Shown piece after piece: positions 1 to 9,904 of a stretch of 64,000 bases of DNA (the stretch's first letter is position 1; every line of letters starts with the position of its first letter). Position numbers and translations under genes: made by a program. The notes under the pieces are model-generated. The model had not been told where the DNA came from. It was given only the letters and a program-made list of their open reading frames with translations, and did not search any database. Source of the stretch: Incurvaria masculella (Eukaryota > Arthropoda > Insecta > Lepidoptera > Incurvariidae); the NCBI GenBank assembly GCA_946894095.1, contig OX335655.1:12152001-12216000 (forward strand), given 5' to 3'.

Positions 1-258
1 TGGTTCGGATTCCATGTAAATCTGCAGCGGGTAAGTCCATGGTTCGAAACCCATGTAAAACTGTAAAATACCACGTGGTAGGGTAAGGTCTGCCCAGGTC
101 AACAACAATGAAATATTACCCGTGTTTTACATTCAGTTCAACGTAGACGTGTTCATAACAACGGAAGGTCCCGGCATGGCACCGAGTTCCTCTGGAAAAG
201 CGGTGATAATGACAGTAGTTAGGACATTATCAATCCATTGGCAGTTTCATTAAAAAAC
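1..258 (+). repeat. SINE family 1 copy, cut by the window edge
   Basis: The text matches the body of a SINE found about a dozen times here: 'ccatgtaaaactgta', a 'ggtggtaggg' block, 'ccgtgttttacattcagttc', 'ggcatggcaccgagttcc', and an A-rich end near 250. The 5' head lies outside the window. The copy is diverged and noncoding. Confidence 0.65.
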
Positions 259-1870
259 ATGACGCCTACATGGTTTTTTCGACCAATGTCACATTGGAAG
301 GTAAGTTACTCCGATCATGTTGGAGCGAAACCCATAGAGAAGGACTCTGTGGTTTGTCCTTCTGCATAAAGATCGGCAAACTAATTTATTCGATGCTTAA
401 ATATACTTCCGTTAAACAAGTTTATCGACACATTCTGCTATACGCTCTCTTTTACCCTCTGGTACGTCTCTACGTCTCTACGTTACTTCTCAAAACCGTA
501 CGTCGGTTTATGTAACACATAAAAAGGTTTTTGCTTCTCTACATCTCGAAAATAGAGCAATTGCTCAAACGGTCGAAGACGCTCAGCTCGGAGCCATCCC
601 CGTTCGGGCACTCCATGTTTATTTCGCAGCCCTGATCCGGGCGCAGATCCACGAGTCCCGAGTCCCGTCCCGTCTTCCATTAAGTTTTACGGCCGTCGCG
701 GAGACGCCGCTACTAAAATTCAAATGCCACGCTCCCACACTCCCGGGATTAGCCGGGACCTCGACAAACACTAGTCGAGAGACTGGTGTCTAAGAAATCA
801 AAGCGAACTTTCACCCACTACTTTCGGAAGTAATTCGAAATCAGCCGTAATGTTCACTGAATAAAGATCATAGTCGATTGTGAAGGGGAGATAATTTGTG
901 GGCTAGTCGGACGACTGGTCGACGATATAATGAAGGTAGTCGCTCAAAGAAGTGGTCGCGCTGCTTTCGTACAAATTTGTTGCGATGCTTCATTGTTTTA
1001 TAAATAGCTGGAGCTTCTTGGTTTTAGAGCGTCTAATGCAATTGTCGGGGACAAGCCAAGATTTCATTTTACGCTGCCACGGAGCGAGGCTCCGTACCAT
1101 TTATGTTTCATCTTGGACGTTTTGCTGGGACGTAAATTTAAAATAATTGCATGCATGTAGGAGCGAGTATGGGACGAACAAATACAATTTTAAGTATTTT
1201 TGGGGTCTCCCGTTGCAATCATTGCGAAAAAAGATTTTCATTGGATCGCTATCACGTAGATATCACTTTAACCAATAATGCGACTCGGAATTAAGATTCA
1301 ATACAAAGATATGCAGAATAATTGCCACATCACAAAGATGTTGGTTATATATTTGAACCAAAAATAGAACAAGTGGGGTATCAGTGTTTAGTTAAATATT
1401 TATAATTGCGTAAAAATAATGATGCATTTAAAATTGGATACAAATGTTCGGATTTATCTTTGAAATTGCTTATTGAACAAATGTAAACAAATGTGAAACG
1501 TTCTAAATATATATTAGTTGGTTTGTGAACCTTCCTGAAATAAACCATAGATTGCTCAGATTATTTATATTACAAAGATGAAGAATCCAAGAACCAAAGT
1601 TAATAAATTTGTGGATTTATTAAGCTTCCCGATAAAATATTCGGTATAGTGTAAAAACATCTTATTGGCAATATCAGGCGTGGCTTGAGTCCCTCTTGAC
1701 CGCTCCCGGCCTTGCCTGCTCTCTCGTATTACCGTCAATCCGACCCGTCCGTTGCTTATCAATTTTACCTATTTTTCCCTCTAAATAACTTGATTTAGTT
1801 TAATTTTTAACAAAAAAAAAAGGCAATGTGTTGTTCAGAAATCTTTGGATTGGTTCATTCGGAAGTATAT
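259..1870. other. No gene or repeat recognised
   Basis: Only short chance reading frames with no recognisable protein. Positions 590-780 are GC-richer than the surroundings and contain short tandem CGTCTCTA and CGAGTCC runs. I see no exon, RNA gene or TE terminus. Confidence 0.5.
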
Positions 1871-1905
1871 TTTTTTATTAACGTGAGGAGTACGTTAATA
1901 AAAAA
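1871..1905. repeat. Perfect 13-bp hairpin
   Basis: Left arm 1871-1883 (TTTTTTATTAACG) is perfectly complementary to right arm 1893-1905, with a 9-nt loop. It could be a MITE relic or chance in AT-rich DNA. Confidence 0.5.
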
Positions 1906-2490
1906 GCACAAGTTTAGCCGATTTGAGGAACATCTGTAGTACTTTTTGCTGTCTTCTGCATTAAATATACATATTTGAATTTAAATTCAAAATTTGAATT
2001 CATCATATTTCCATTGATTATCCGACCGGGAAACTTAATTTTAACAGATATATTTAAATATCTTCAAAAGCAGTACGTATTTCAGGTATATCTGTAAATA
2101 TTTAAGTAACTCGGGATATAATTGAAAACTAATAAGAAATGCAATTTTTTTTCAATATTCGTTTTATTCCAAGAAGGTTACATCTTTATACATATATTAA
2201 CTTTCAGTGTGTGTGTGTGAGCGTTCGGAGTTCTTCTTCTTCCAAACCGGTTTTTGATTATTGGTTTTTTGTTTTTAGCAATAGATAGACCCCGTAGGTT
2301 TGCCCTATTGTCGAGATCCATTTTGTTGGAGTGAGATTCCAAAACGAAATGTATTTCGAGAGGAGCCTGGAACCACAGCTATATGTATAGAACAAAGATA
2401 CAATATCCATAAAAAAGGATTTAGGACGTGAATTTGATGTGGTTCCTTAAAAAACGTGTACTCTTAGTGTCACTTCGCGCAAACTATCCT

Positions 2491-2525
2491 TTAAGGTGAT
2501 TAGCGAGGGTTTTTAATCACCTTAA
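2491..2525. repeat. 12-bp hairpin
   Basis: TTAAGGTGATTA at 2491-2502 has its exact reverse complement at 2514-2525, with an 11-nt loop. Its ends resemble the TTAAGGTGGCC termini of the TTAA MITE in this window, but it lacks that family's interior. Confidence 0.45.
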
Positions 2526-2585
2526 GGCCTTAGGTGCTCGACGATCTCCCATAATAATAGCACTCGAGCTGAGAAAATTCAAAGT

Positions 2586-2612
2586 GGTGCGTGTGTGTGT
2601 GTGTGCGTGTGT
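2586..2612. repeat. (GT)n microsatellite
   Basis: An almost pure GT run with one or two C interruptions. A shorter GT run lies at about 2205-2219. Confidence 0.85.
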
Positions 2613-2639
2613 AGATGTAGGGATGTGCGCTGATGGAAT

Positions 2640-2745
2640 TAGCGGGCGGCGTGTTTAGTTAGGGCGAGAAGGGACGATGCGGGCGCGCTGGGGAGGGGAG
2701 GGGGCGCCCTACACTCGACGCCCATCGTAGCATCGTGACGTCAGA
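2640..2745. promoter_or_regulatory. GC-rich block with CRE palindrome and G-run cluster
   Basis: A sharp GC-rich patch in AT-rich surroundings. It has four G runs at 2681-2704 (potential G-quadruplex) and a perfect CRE palindrome TGACGTCA at 2736-2743. Regulatory function is inference; no TATA box, initiator or ORF is evident beside it. Confidence 0.3.
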
Positions 2746-3350
2746 ATACATTTCTGTAGCCCACGTTAAACGTTGTCGTATAACGAAGAAGTTAAAGTAA
2801 GTAATTTGATTGTGAGAACACACTTTTTATTTGGTTCACTAGAGGCATTATGCAATTATAGTATTGGTTGTTTGAAAATTATAATAACCTATAAATAAAT
2901 ACATATTCGGTACATACACATGTATTCATTTTATAATAAACTTACATAAAAACATGTTAGTAGTAGTTCATGACAGAAATATTAGCATTAAAACAAAACG
3001 AGCAAATGTTTCACAAATGTTTATTGTTGACACTGGAGTAGAGCATCGCTTCAAGCTCCCTTGCTTGCGGTGACGCTTTGTTCGGGTCACCTCCTTCCCT
3101 AAAATATGGTTGAGAGAGGCACTGCTCTTTAGGTTTATGTGGTGTAACAAACAGGACCTATCATCGGAACCCGGATATTTTGGATTTGATTGAATTTATT
3201 TGTCCATCCTATTTGACTTAATTCTATCAAGATGATTCATTTTTTTCTTGCCTCATTTAGAGTAACAATTCAACAACATACCTATCTAAAATAACTTATG
3301 ATATCTATTATAATATTTTCCCTGGTTGTAATTTCTAACCATATCATATC
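2746..3350. other. No gene or repeat recognised
   Basis: AT-rich sequence. A 60-residue minus frame at 2968-3150 shows no recognisable protein. Confidence 0.5.
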
Positions 3351-3535
3351 GGGGACGCATCATAAAGTCCTAAACCCATAGCGTCCAAAATGCTTACGAA
3401 TACGGATATTTTTGATTGGGTTAGGTAAGGTTAGGTTAGGTTAGATTACATGCATTTCATAATACACACGAAAAATACATACTTTTGGACGTTCTGGGTT
3501 TTGGACCTTATGCTTTTTGGACTTTATGAAGACGA
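3351..3535. repeat. Imperfect foldback repeat with a TTAGG core
   Basis: The left arm (about 3355-3390, containing CATAAAGTCCTAAACCCA and GCGTCCAAAA) is an imperfect inverse of the right arm (about 3482-3530, CTTTTGGACGTTCTGGG). Between them, 3419-3444 holds about five GGTTA units, one variant, that is the insect telomere unit TTAGG in another phase. Confidence 0.5.
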
Positions 3536-4112
3536 CCCATCATATCTAGATAAATGTGAATGAAAGGCGTGAACAGCCCATATATTGGATATGCATAATA
3601 ATATTGGAGCCGCTGAGAAATTTGAGGAATAAAGTATTATTAGCTTAATCATTTGTCAAGTCACAAAGCACACACTTTTGGAAGTCAGTTGTCCAAGCAT
3701 TCTGACAATCGATAGTAAAAGGTTGAGGCCACTCAAAGAAAAATATAAGAGAAAATAAATTTAAATGGAAACGTATAGTAACTTTGTAAGCCTTCAGGCA
3801 GTGCCTATACTGAAGCTTGTCTACTTAGCTTAGAAGGAAAACGTTCTTTGAAATTCAGTTGCCAGCGGCACGTACATATTTGCTTCTTTGAATATGATAT
3901 CATTCAAATTAATTTGCCCATTGAGGAATACAAAAACATTCATTTGACTTCTTGGGCATTCATTGGGCATTCTTTGAAAAAGCATCTCTGTTAGCCCCTT
4001 AAGAGATTTTAATATTAATAAACTATACATATACGGTACATATTTCTAAGTCTGTCTTTGATCTGCATACCAAATTTTAAAACTACGTAGGTGAGAATCA
4101 ATCAAACAAGGT
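3536..4112. other. No gene or repeat recognised
   Basis: AT-rich sequence. The 66-residue minus frame at 3830-4030 has no recognisable domain. Confidence 0.5.
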
Positions 4113-4358
4113 TAAAAAACCAGCCAAGTGCGATTCGGACTCGCAAACGAAGGGTTCCGTACCATTGTTCAAGATTTAACACAAAAATACACGTTTTTTT
4201 ACGGGGATCCCCTTCAATTTTTAATATTTTTTAATTTTACCTATTTGTTGTTTTAGCGGAAAAATAAATACTGCATAAATATAAAAATAATAAATAATAT
4301 AGAAATAATTTCAGCTGCCTACCCATTACGGTTCATGAGATACAGCCCTGTGACAGAC

Positions 4359-4394
<36 letters not shown>

Positions 4395-4418
4395 GGACGG
4401 ATGGACGAACCCTAAAAA
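4113..4418 (+). repeat. RepA copy 1 ((GGAC)n-core interspersed repeat)
   Basis: It starts in AAAACCAGCCAAGTGCGA and continues through 'gaagggttccgtacca', an AT-rich middle with 'aaaataaatactgcataaat', 'ggttcatgagatacagccct' and a (GGAC/GAAC)n run. It ends at CCTAAAAATT. The block between the microsatellite and the end, present in other copies, is deleted here. The family is noncoding and probably non-autonomous. Confidence 0.75.
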
Positions 4419-4524
4419 TTATAATATTCAATAGATAAGGTGCTAAGATTGTTGAAAAAGTCTTGTGATCCAAGAAATTCTAGACGCATCAGCCTTAGTG
4501 ACAATCTTGACAAGTACCGCCTTT

Positions 4525-4645
4525 ACCGAAGATAACATCATGTGAGACAATTAATCATCAATGAAAATGTGACATCGTCAGATTGAAGCATCTTTAGGCA
4601 TTTCAAGGTCAACTATTCAATAGATCCTGCATGAAGCGCTTTGTG
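4525..4645 (+). pseudogene. Fragment of mariner-type transposase helix-turn-helix region
   Basis: With one frameshift the plus strand reads VRQLIINENVTS and then RQIEASLGISRSTIQ, a stop, and ILHEA. This resembles the second helix-turn-helix of mariner transposases (the 'I.ASLGIS.S..ILHE' pattern). No catalytic region or terminal repeat is present. It appears to be a short relic fused to unrelated sequence on its right. Identification is by eye. Confidence 0.45.
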
Positions 4646-4875
4646 GGAGATAGCTGATCTCCCGTTGGATCCCGCATTTGCTCTCCGACGATCACTCTTG
4701 TGGCGGTGTAGTACGTCTGGCATGTTCGCGGAGAACGGTTTGACTGATTTCTTCGGTGAATGGAATAATATAATATCTATAAGAACGAATAATGATAAGG
4801 ATTTCCTTAATGTGTTACTTAGTAATAGTATTATTTACAATTTCATGGGACAATGTACCCGATACAAATAAAGTA
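4646..4875 (+). other. Unrecognised 76-codon frame ending in an AAT/ATT-rich tail
   Basis: A plus frame ends near 4870 and is followed by 'taaagtattattattatt'. The sequence resembles the final part of a LINE ORF plus an A/T-rich 3' tail, but I do not recognise the protein. Confidence 0.25.
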
Positions 4876-4885
4876 TTATTATTAT

Positions 4886-5645
4886 TATAAATTATCGTTC
4901 AATAATCAATCTAGTCCAACTTTTGTGTAGGCGTAAAGCCGTGTGTTTAGGAATCAAGTCGAGTTATTCCTCAAATTCTCCTATTTATTTCTCCTATGTT
5001 GAGAACTTTGTATCTTTTATGCGCGTTTTTACGTAAATAAATAAACTAAAGAGACAAAAAGTGAGGTTAGTGGTGTACTAAGGTTGATTTAACGGAATTT
5101 GAAACGAATTCTAACATCCGCCGAATAACAGTTCTAACATCCACCACCATCAAATAAATTATGGTTCAATTTATCAATCCAGTCCTAATTTTTAACCGAC
5201 TTAAAAAAAGAGGAGGCATTCGTCTGTATTTTTGTTTTGGTAGCTTGTATGTTCTGGATATCACGGCAAAATGTTAACCGATATGAAAAATTATTATTTT
5301 TCTCATTAGTAGTCAATCTCAGGGTTCGTCCGTTTATAATGTTTTTGAAATAATAAATGAAATACTAAAAAGAGTGAACAAAATTAAGTTTTTAAAAACA
5401 TTGAACCGACTCCAAGCACCCTGGAGTACCAAAAGCATACCTGAAGATATATGATGGACCCCTTCTGTGCTTTTGTACCGACTTCTACTTCAGTTGCTTG
5501 AAGTTGGTATAATGTTTTTTAAAACTGTTATTTTTGTTTAGGCACGAAGGCGTGTTTATAGGAATCAAATCGAGTCATTACTCAAATGCGCCTATTCATT
5601 TCTCCTCTGGAACTTGGTACTATCTATCTTTTACTAGAAGAGCGA
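4886..5645 (-). repeat. Direct repeat pair, possible decayed LTR-like element
   Basis: About 110 bp at 4918-5030 recurs diverged at 5526-5640; both carry AGGAATCAA and 'tatttatttctcct' or 'tattcatttctcct'. A second direct pair is 4886-4920 and 5154-5195. On the minus strand a TGTTAGAATTCG start and an AT-rich 'GCATAAAAG' box resemble an LTR, but no PBS or gag/pol was found. Position 5199-5230 (ACCGACTTAAAAAAAGAGG) and 6697-6735 are also diverged copies of one short repeat. Confidence 0.3.
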
Positions 5646-5689
5646 ACATCTAAATATTAGTGAAATAAACCTTTGACGTCGGGTGACAA

Positions 5690-5960
5690 TATTTCGATGG
5701 AACATGCATCGCAGGTGGCACGTACCGTCCCTTAACACCAACTAACTCGGCAACGCCCTAACTACACATATCCAGAACATTGAGCGGTTTGCGCACGTAT
5801 CCAACCAACGCCGAGCAAAACAGCCCGACGAGTATCTGCAGCTGTGAAGCACTTAGGTACGTGACCGCCGCGCGGGCCACTTCCCCCGAGTCGGCGGCTC
5901 ATCCGGAATTATCTATGCGATGCTGGCGCCGGTAGCGTCGGCAACGAAAGCGAGACGACA
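5690..5960. other. GC-rich noncoding block
   Basis: The sequence is GC-rich with many CG dinucleotides, no long frame and no repeat copy elsewhere in the window. Such single-copy islands could be conserved regulatory DNA; that is inference. Confidence 0.25.
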
Positions 5961-6384
5961 AATTATTTATTGTTTATTTATAATCCACTGCAATCGGCAG
6001 TACACTGAAATCGGATATGTCATATTTTTTCATTAGCCAATCACAGCGAAGAAGACTGGCTTCGCTGGAAATTTTTTCAACGGCTACTTAGTCGAAGGTT
6101 ACAAAAGCGTTTTTTAAATGAAAACTAGCATGGGTGGCGGTGCTGAGAGACCAAAAGTATTCAGAAAAGCGAAATCTACCTCACCGAGCGAAACCACGTT
6201 TAGCGAAACACCATACTAGCGGATTTGCGGATTATCGATTCTCCGAGGCTATAAGTTTGAGGAAAGACACCCGCCGGCAGACAGTACCATATCCGATGCA
6301 GCAGAGAAATTAGTTTGAGAAATGGTTCGTTCTCAAAAGCCTAGTGTCAACCATAAGGGGGTGCTACTTAAATAGGTTATTATA

Positions 6385-6510
6385 TAAAACAGACTGAGTG
6401 ACCCTACAGACCATCTGTGGCTTAGGGACTCCAGACCGACGGTGAGTTGTTGGTCACCAACAAGAGGGACGGCTCGGCGCTGTATTGAGTCCAAGGACAA
6501 TGAAATAAGA
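6385..6510 (-). pseudogene. LINE reverse-transcriptase C-terminal fragment
   Basis: The minus frame reads LDSIQRRAVPLVGDQQLT and, further on, SLSHRWSVGSLSLFYII. This is the pattern downstream of the RT domain in a common arthropod non-LTR family (SIQRRAVRLVGDP..., L.HRR.V.SL..FY). No upstream RT motifs or 3' end are visible. The same region of a related element occurs at 20326-20690. Confidence 0.6.
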
Positions 6511-7369
6511 GGAAATATTATTAAGGATAAAATATAGTTAGATAATTTAGGGGCGTATGCGTCAAACATGTTCGAAGCAATTTCTGTTATAACACCTTAA
6601 ATTTATGAAGTTACGAACCATGCCCGTAGTGGCGAGCATACTAAGCAGTTTATAAAACAATAGCACTAATATGCTGGAATTGGTTAGATAATTGTGAGGA
6701 TGTCTAAAAAAGGAGTAGGTTCTCAATTCGTCTGAATCTTTTATTTTTTGCATTAAACTAATCACTGAATTTTATAATTATTGCCGATCAAAGAATACAC
6801 CCATGGGCGTTATTGGGCACCTCTCAGGTGAAAAAAGCACAACAGGCTGATTATTTAGTAAGAGTGGATCCTCTCCGATAAAAAAGATATGAAGCTTCAC
6901 TCTTATATGATTTGGTGCATAAGTTAAAGGGATATTGTCAAATCCTCGAAATTGTAATCTCACTATATTTATGGTACGGATTTTTGTTAATCCATTACAC
7001 ATTAATCATCACAGACAAATTTACGGGAGGCGATTGATTTATAAATGTGAGGTGTAAAAATAAAAAAATTAAATTGGCAATATTCCTACACAAAATATCA
7101 CACTTGGATTTTATTTCATTAATCAATTATTTTTTGGCTTGAAATAATATATGTATACGATTAGTATGCATTCAGTACCTCAATACAGTCGGTTCATTGA
7201 CTGTTCGCTCAATTCTTGATATTGATTCGTGTAGGATAAGGCTTTTCGATATGAGAGGCCATATTAAAATAAGTACAACGAATACATAAGTTACATAAAG
7301 TTTGCATAAAGTTTATCAAACAACAACGTAGCCACAATTTTAGTGTTTGACAAAGGTTTATATTCCCTC
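6511..7369. other. No gene recognised
   Basis: Two minus frames of 67 and 74 residues (6562-6765, 6778-7002) show no known domain. Position 6697-6735 resembles a diverged ACCGACTTC-type lepidopteran repeat. Confidence 0.45.
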
Positions 7370-7640
7370 TTTTAGGGTTCCATACCCGAAGGGTGCCAAC
7401 GGAACTATATTGCTAAGCCTCCGCTGTCTGTCCGTCCATCCGTTTGTCACAGGGCTACATCTCATGAACCGTAATAGGTAGGCAGCTCACAGGGTGTGTA
7501 TTTATTTTTCCGCTATAACAAAATAGGTGAAATTTCAAAATAATAAAAATTAAAGGGGCCCATACAAAAACTAGATTTTATGTGTTGAATCTTGTACGAT
7601 GGTACGGCACCCTTCGTGTGCGAGTCCAACTCGTTTGATG
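7370..7640 (-). repeat. RepA copy 2
   Basis: Reverse orientation: starts TTTTAGGGTTCC, then GGGTGCCAACGGAA, a (GTCC)n run, 'ctcatgaaccgtaatagg', the AT-rich middle and 'ggtacggcacccttcgtgtg'. The far end is eroded. Confidence 0.75.
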
Positions 7641-7844
7641 GAGAATCATTAAGATTGAAAATCTTTTCAAAGACAATGCCTTGTTTCTCTGGAAATGCGG
7701 TGTGTTATGCCTATATCATCACACTAAGTGGTATTCAATCGCGAGTATTGCGACTAGCGATTTTTCCACCGCTCTATACCCATTATTTGTAATTCTCCTA
7801 CAGTCCTTTCCAGTATATAGTATTAGTTACTTATTTTTACTCCT

Positions 7845-7910
7845 TTAATTAATGTGTCCTTGCTTCACGACGGATTATACATTCATATCAGATTCGTTGA
7901 AAAAAGCAAC
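7845..7910 (+). repeat. SINE family 2 body fragment
   Basis: Shares 'ttaattaatg', 'tccttgctt' and 'attcatatcagattcgtt' with the copies near 14.0 and 41.2 kb. The tRNA-like head is absent. Confidence 0.4.
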
Positions 7911-9615
7911 TAAAGTACTTGTTAAGTACGAAAAAGTATGTTAACCACTAGTGGTGTTAGCTACTTTTAGCTACCCATTTCCACCATATACACCCACTGC
8001 AAGGATTTTTGATGTTGTGGCAAAGGATCAGTCCATATCGTGAATTCCCTAGGCGAGTTTATTGTGCCGACTGGAGCCGTGACTTTTTACCGTAGCCAAC
8101 ATATTTCTGATGCAATTTCTTTGTAACCGCTCAGCCGGTACGCGTAACTGACACGCGACCGAGCCCCAGCTGTCACTTATCGTATTGGCTAGGGGATTAG
8201 ACTTCGCGAAGTGCTGAGTGTGCCCATGTGACGGGGTCTTATGTGAAAGTTGCTAAAAATGTGAACGTGACAGCAGTTTGGTAATAACATTAATCTTTTC
8301 CGATATTGTTGCAGTTTTCTTAATTTCACCCGAATTTCTTCAAGATTTATGAAAATTTATGGTTAACATATAACAAATTTACAATATTGGCAAATGTTTT
8401 ATAACTGTTTATTGTATGTACTGTTAATGTTTATTTACGCGTAATGAAGACATGTTTCTGGGTAATTTTAAATGGATTATAAATCTAAATAATATTTAGT
8501 GCACGATTCAAGAGGCTATTCATAGAGATGCGGTGGTATGAAGAGTAACTTAGATTTTGATTATCTCTTTCTGTGATCTCATGAATGAAATTGCGGTCAA
8601 ATTGAAGAGTGGTTGCTCTATCTCTTATTGTTTCAGATATACTGACACAATATATGTGCACATGCCTATACCTTACCCTAGTACAGCGAGTGACTTAAGA
8701 ACAGGTACTACCGCCGTTGCGGAGGGGCCGCGTTTTAAAAATTTACAAACGATACATTCGCATTTCGCCTGTAGCGTTTGAGAAGGAGGCGGGCTCTGCA
8801 TACGCCATATCCCGGGGGTGCAATTCGCTGGGAGCGCCGCGTGTACCTTATGCTTACATTTCCGTACGAATCGAGCGTTCGGAGACTTTCGAATCGTCTG
8901 ACAATTTCTGCCGCATTGAGGGGTAATGCAGTTTTTAGGAGTTCGCTTTGAGCGTAACATACGAGACGGCTGGGAATGTGTGGGTACATTTGGACTCTAC
9001 ATGGACGTCTCGGCGAATTGAAAAAGCGCTTGGGTTACTATGGTCAAGGTAGTAAGTATTTTCAACATTTATTCGATGTGATATATCGACTTGCTTTTTT
9101 AAATACATTTTGCCATCAACAAAATTTTGTTCAGTGTTCAAAACTAGATTATTCGAGAATGGCTAATCGCATGACAGTAGATGGTTTATCAATCCATTAT
9201 CAGGCATTAGTTAATAAATAAAGGGGTATTTTGAATGTTTTGCATGAAAACCAATGCAAGATATTATTTCCATCTGTCATCAAATAAGATAAAATCAAAC
9301 CGGGCTAATTGTACCCTACCCTTTGTAATGAATGATATAAAATGTTTATAAAGTTATAAATTTCACTAAGTGACCTATGTACATGCTCAATGTTAATCTT
9401 AATTTCAGTATCGCATAAAAGAAAGGAAGAGGTGACCGGGTATTAGAACCGATGAGCTAGTCTAGTCTACACACAGTACCTACATGTAGGGTCGGTAAAT
9501 ACATTCTTATTTGTAATATATAGACAATTTCAAAAATTAAACTATATTTTTCTAGTTCATTATATAATATAATATAGAGCACACAACAAGAAATTGTCAA
9601 ATAAATAATTGTCAA
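7911..9615. other. No gene recognised; GC-rich block at about 8690-8930
   Basis: Several overlapping frames of 68-95 residues on both strands occupy 8557-9221. They follow from GC-rich sequence lacking stops and match no protein I know. The block is single copy in this window and could be an unrecognised exon or a conserved noncoding element. Confidence 0.35.
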
Positions 9616-9904
9616 GAAAAACCGGCCAAGTGCGAGTCGGACTCGCACACGAAGGGTTCCGTACCATCGTACAAGATTTAACACAAAGATCACGTTTTTT
9701 GTATGGGGCCCCCTTGAATTTTTATTATTTTTAAACTTTAATATAATAATTTATTTGTTGTTATAGCGGCAAAATAAATACATACTCTGTAAAAATTACA
9801 GCTGCTTAACTATTACGGTTCATGAGATACAGCCCTGTGACAGACGGACGGACGGACAGCGGAGGCTTAGTAATAGGGTTCCGTTGGCACCCTTTGGGTA
9901 CGTG
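9616..9904 (+). repeat. RepA copy 3
   Basis: A good copy: AAAACCGGCCAAGTGCGAG, 'cgaagggttccgtaccatcg', 'ttatagcggcaaaataaata', 'ggttcatgagatacagccct', a short (GGAC)n run and 'agcggaggcttagtaatagg'. It stops at GGGTACG, without the usual GAACCCTAAAAA end. Confidence 0.85.

Noticed and set aside
8557..9221. Six overlapping frames of 68-95 codons
   Set aside because: No known motif, no splice structure I could defend, and openness in several frames at once.
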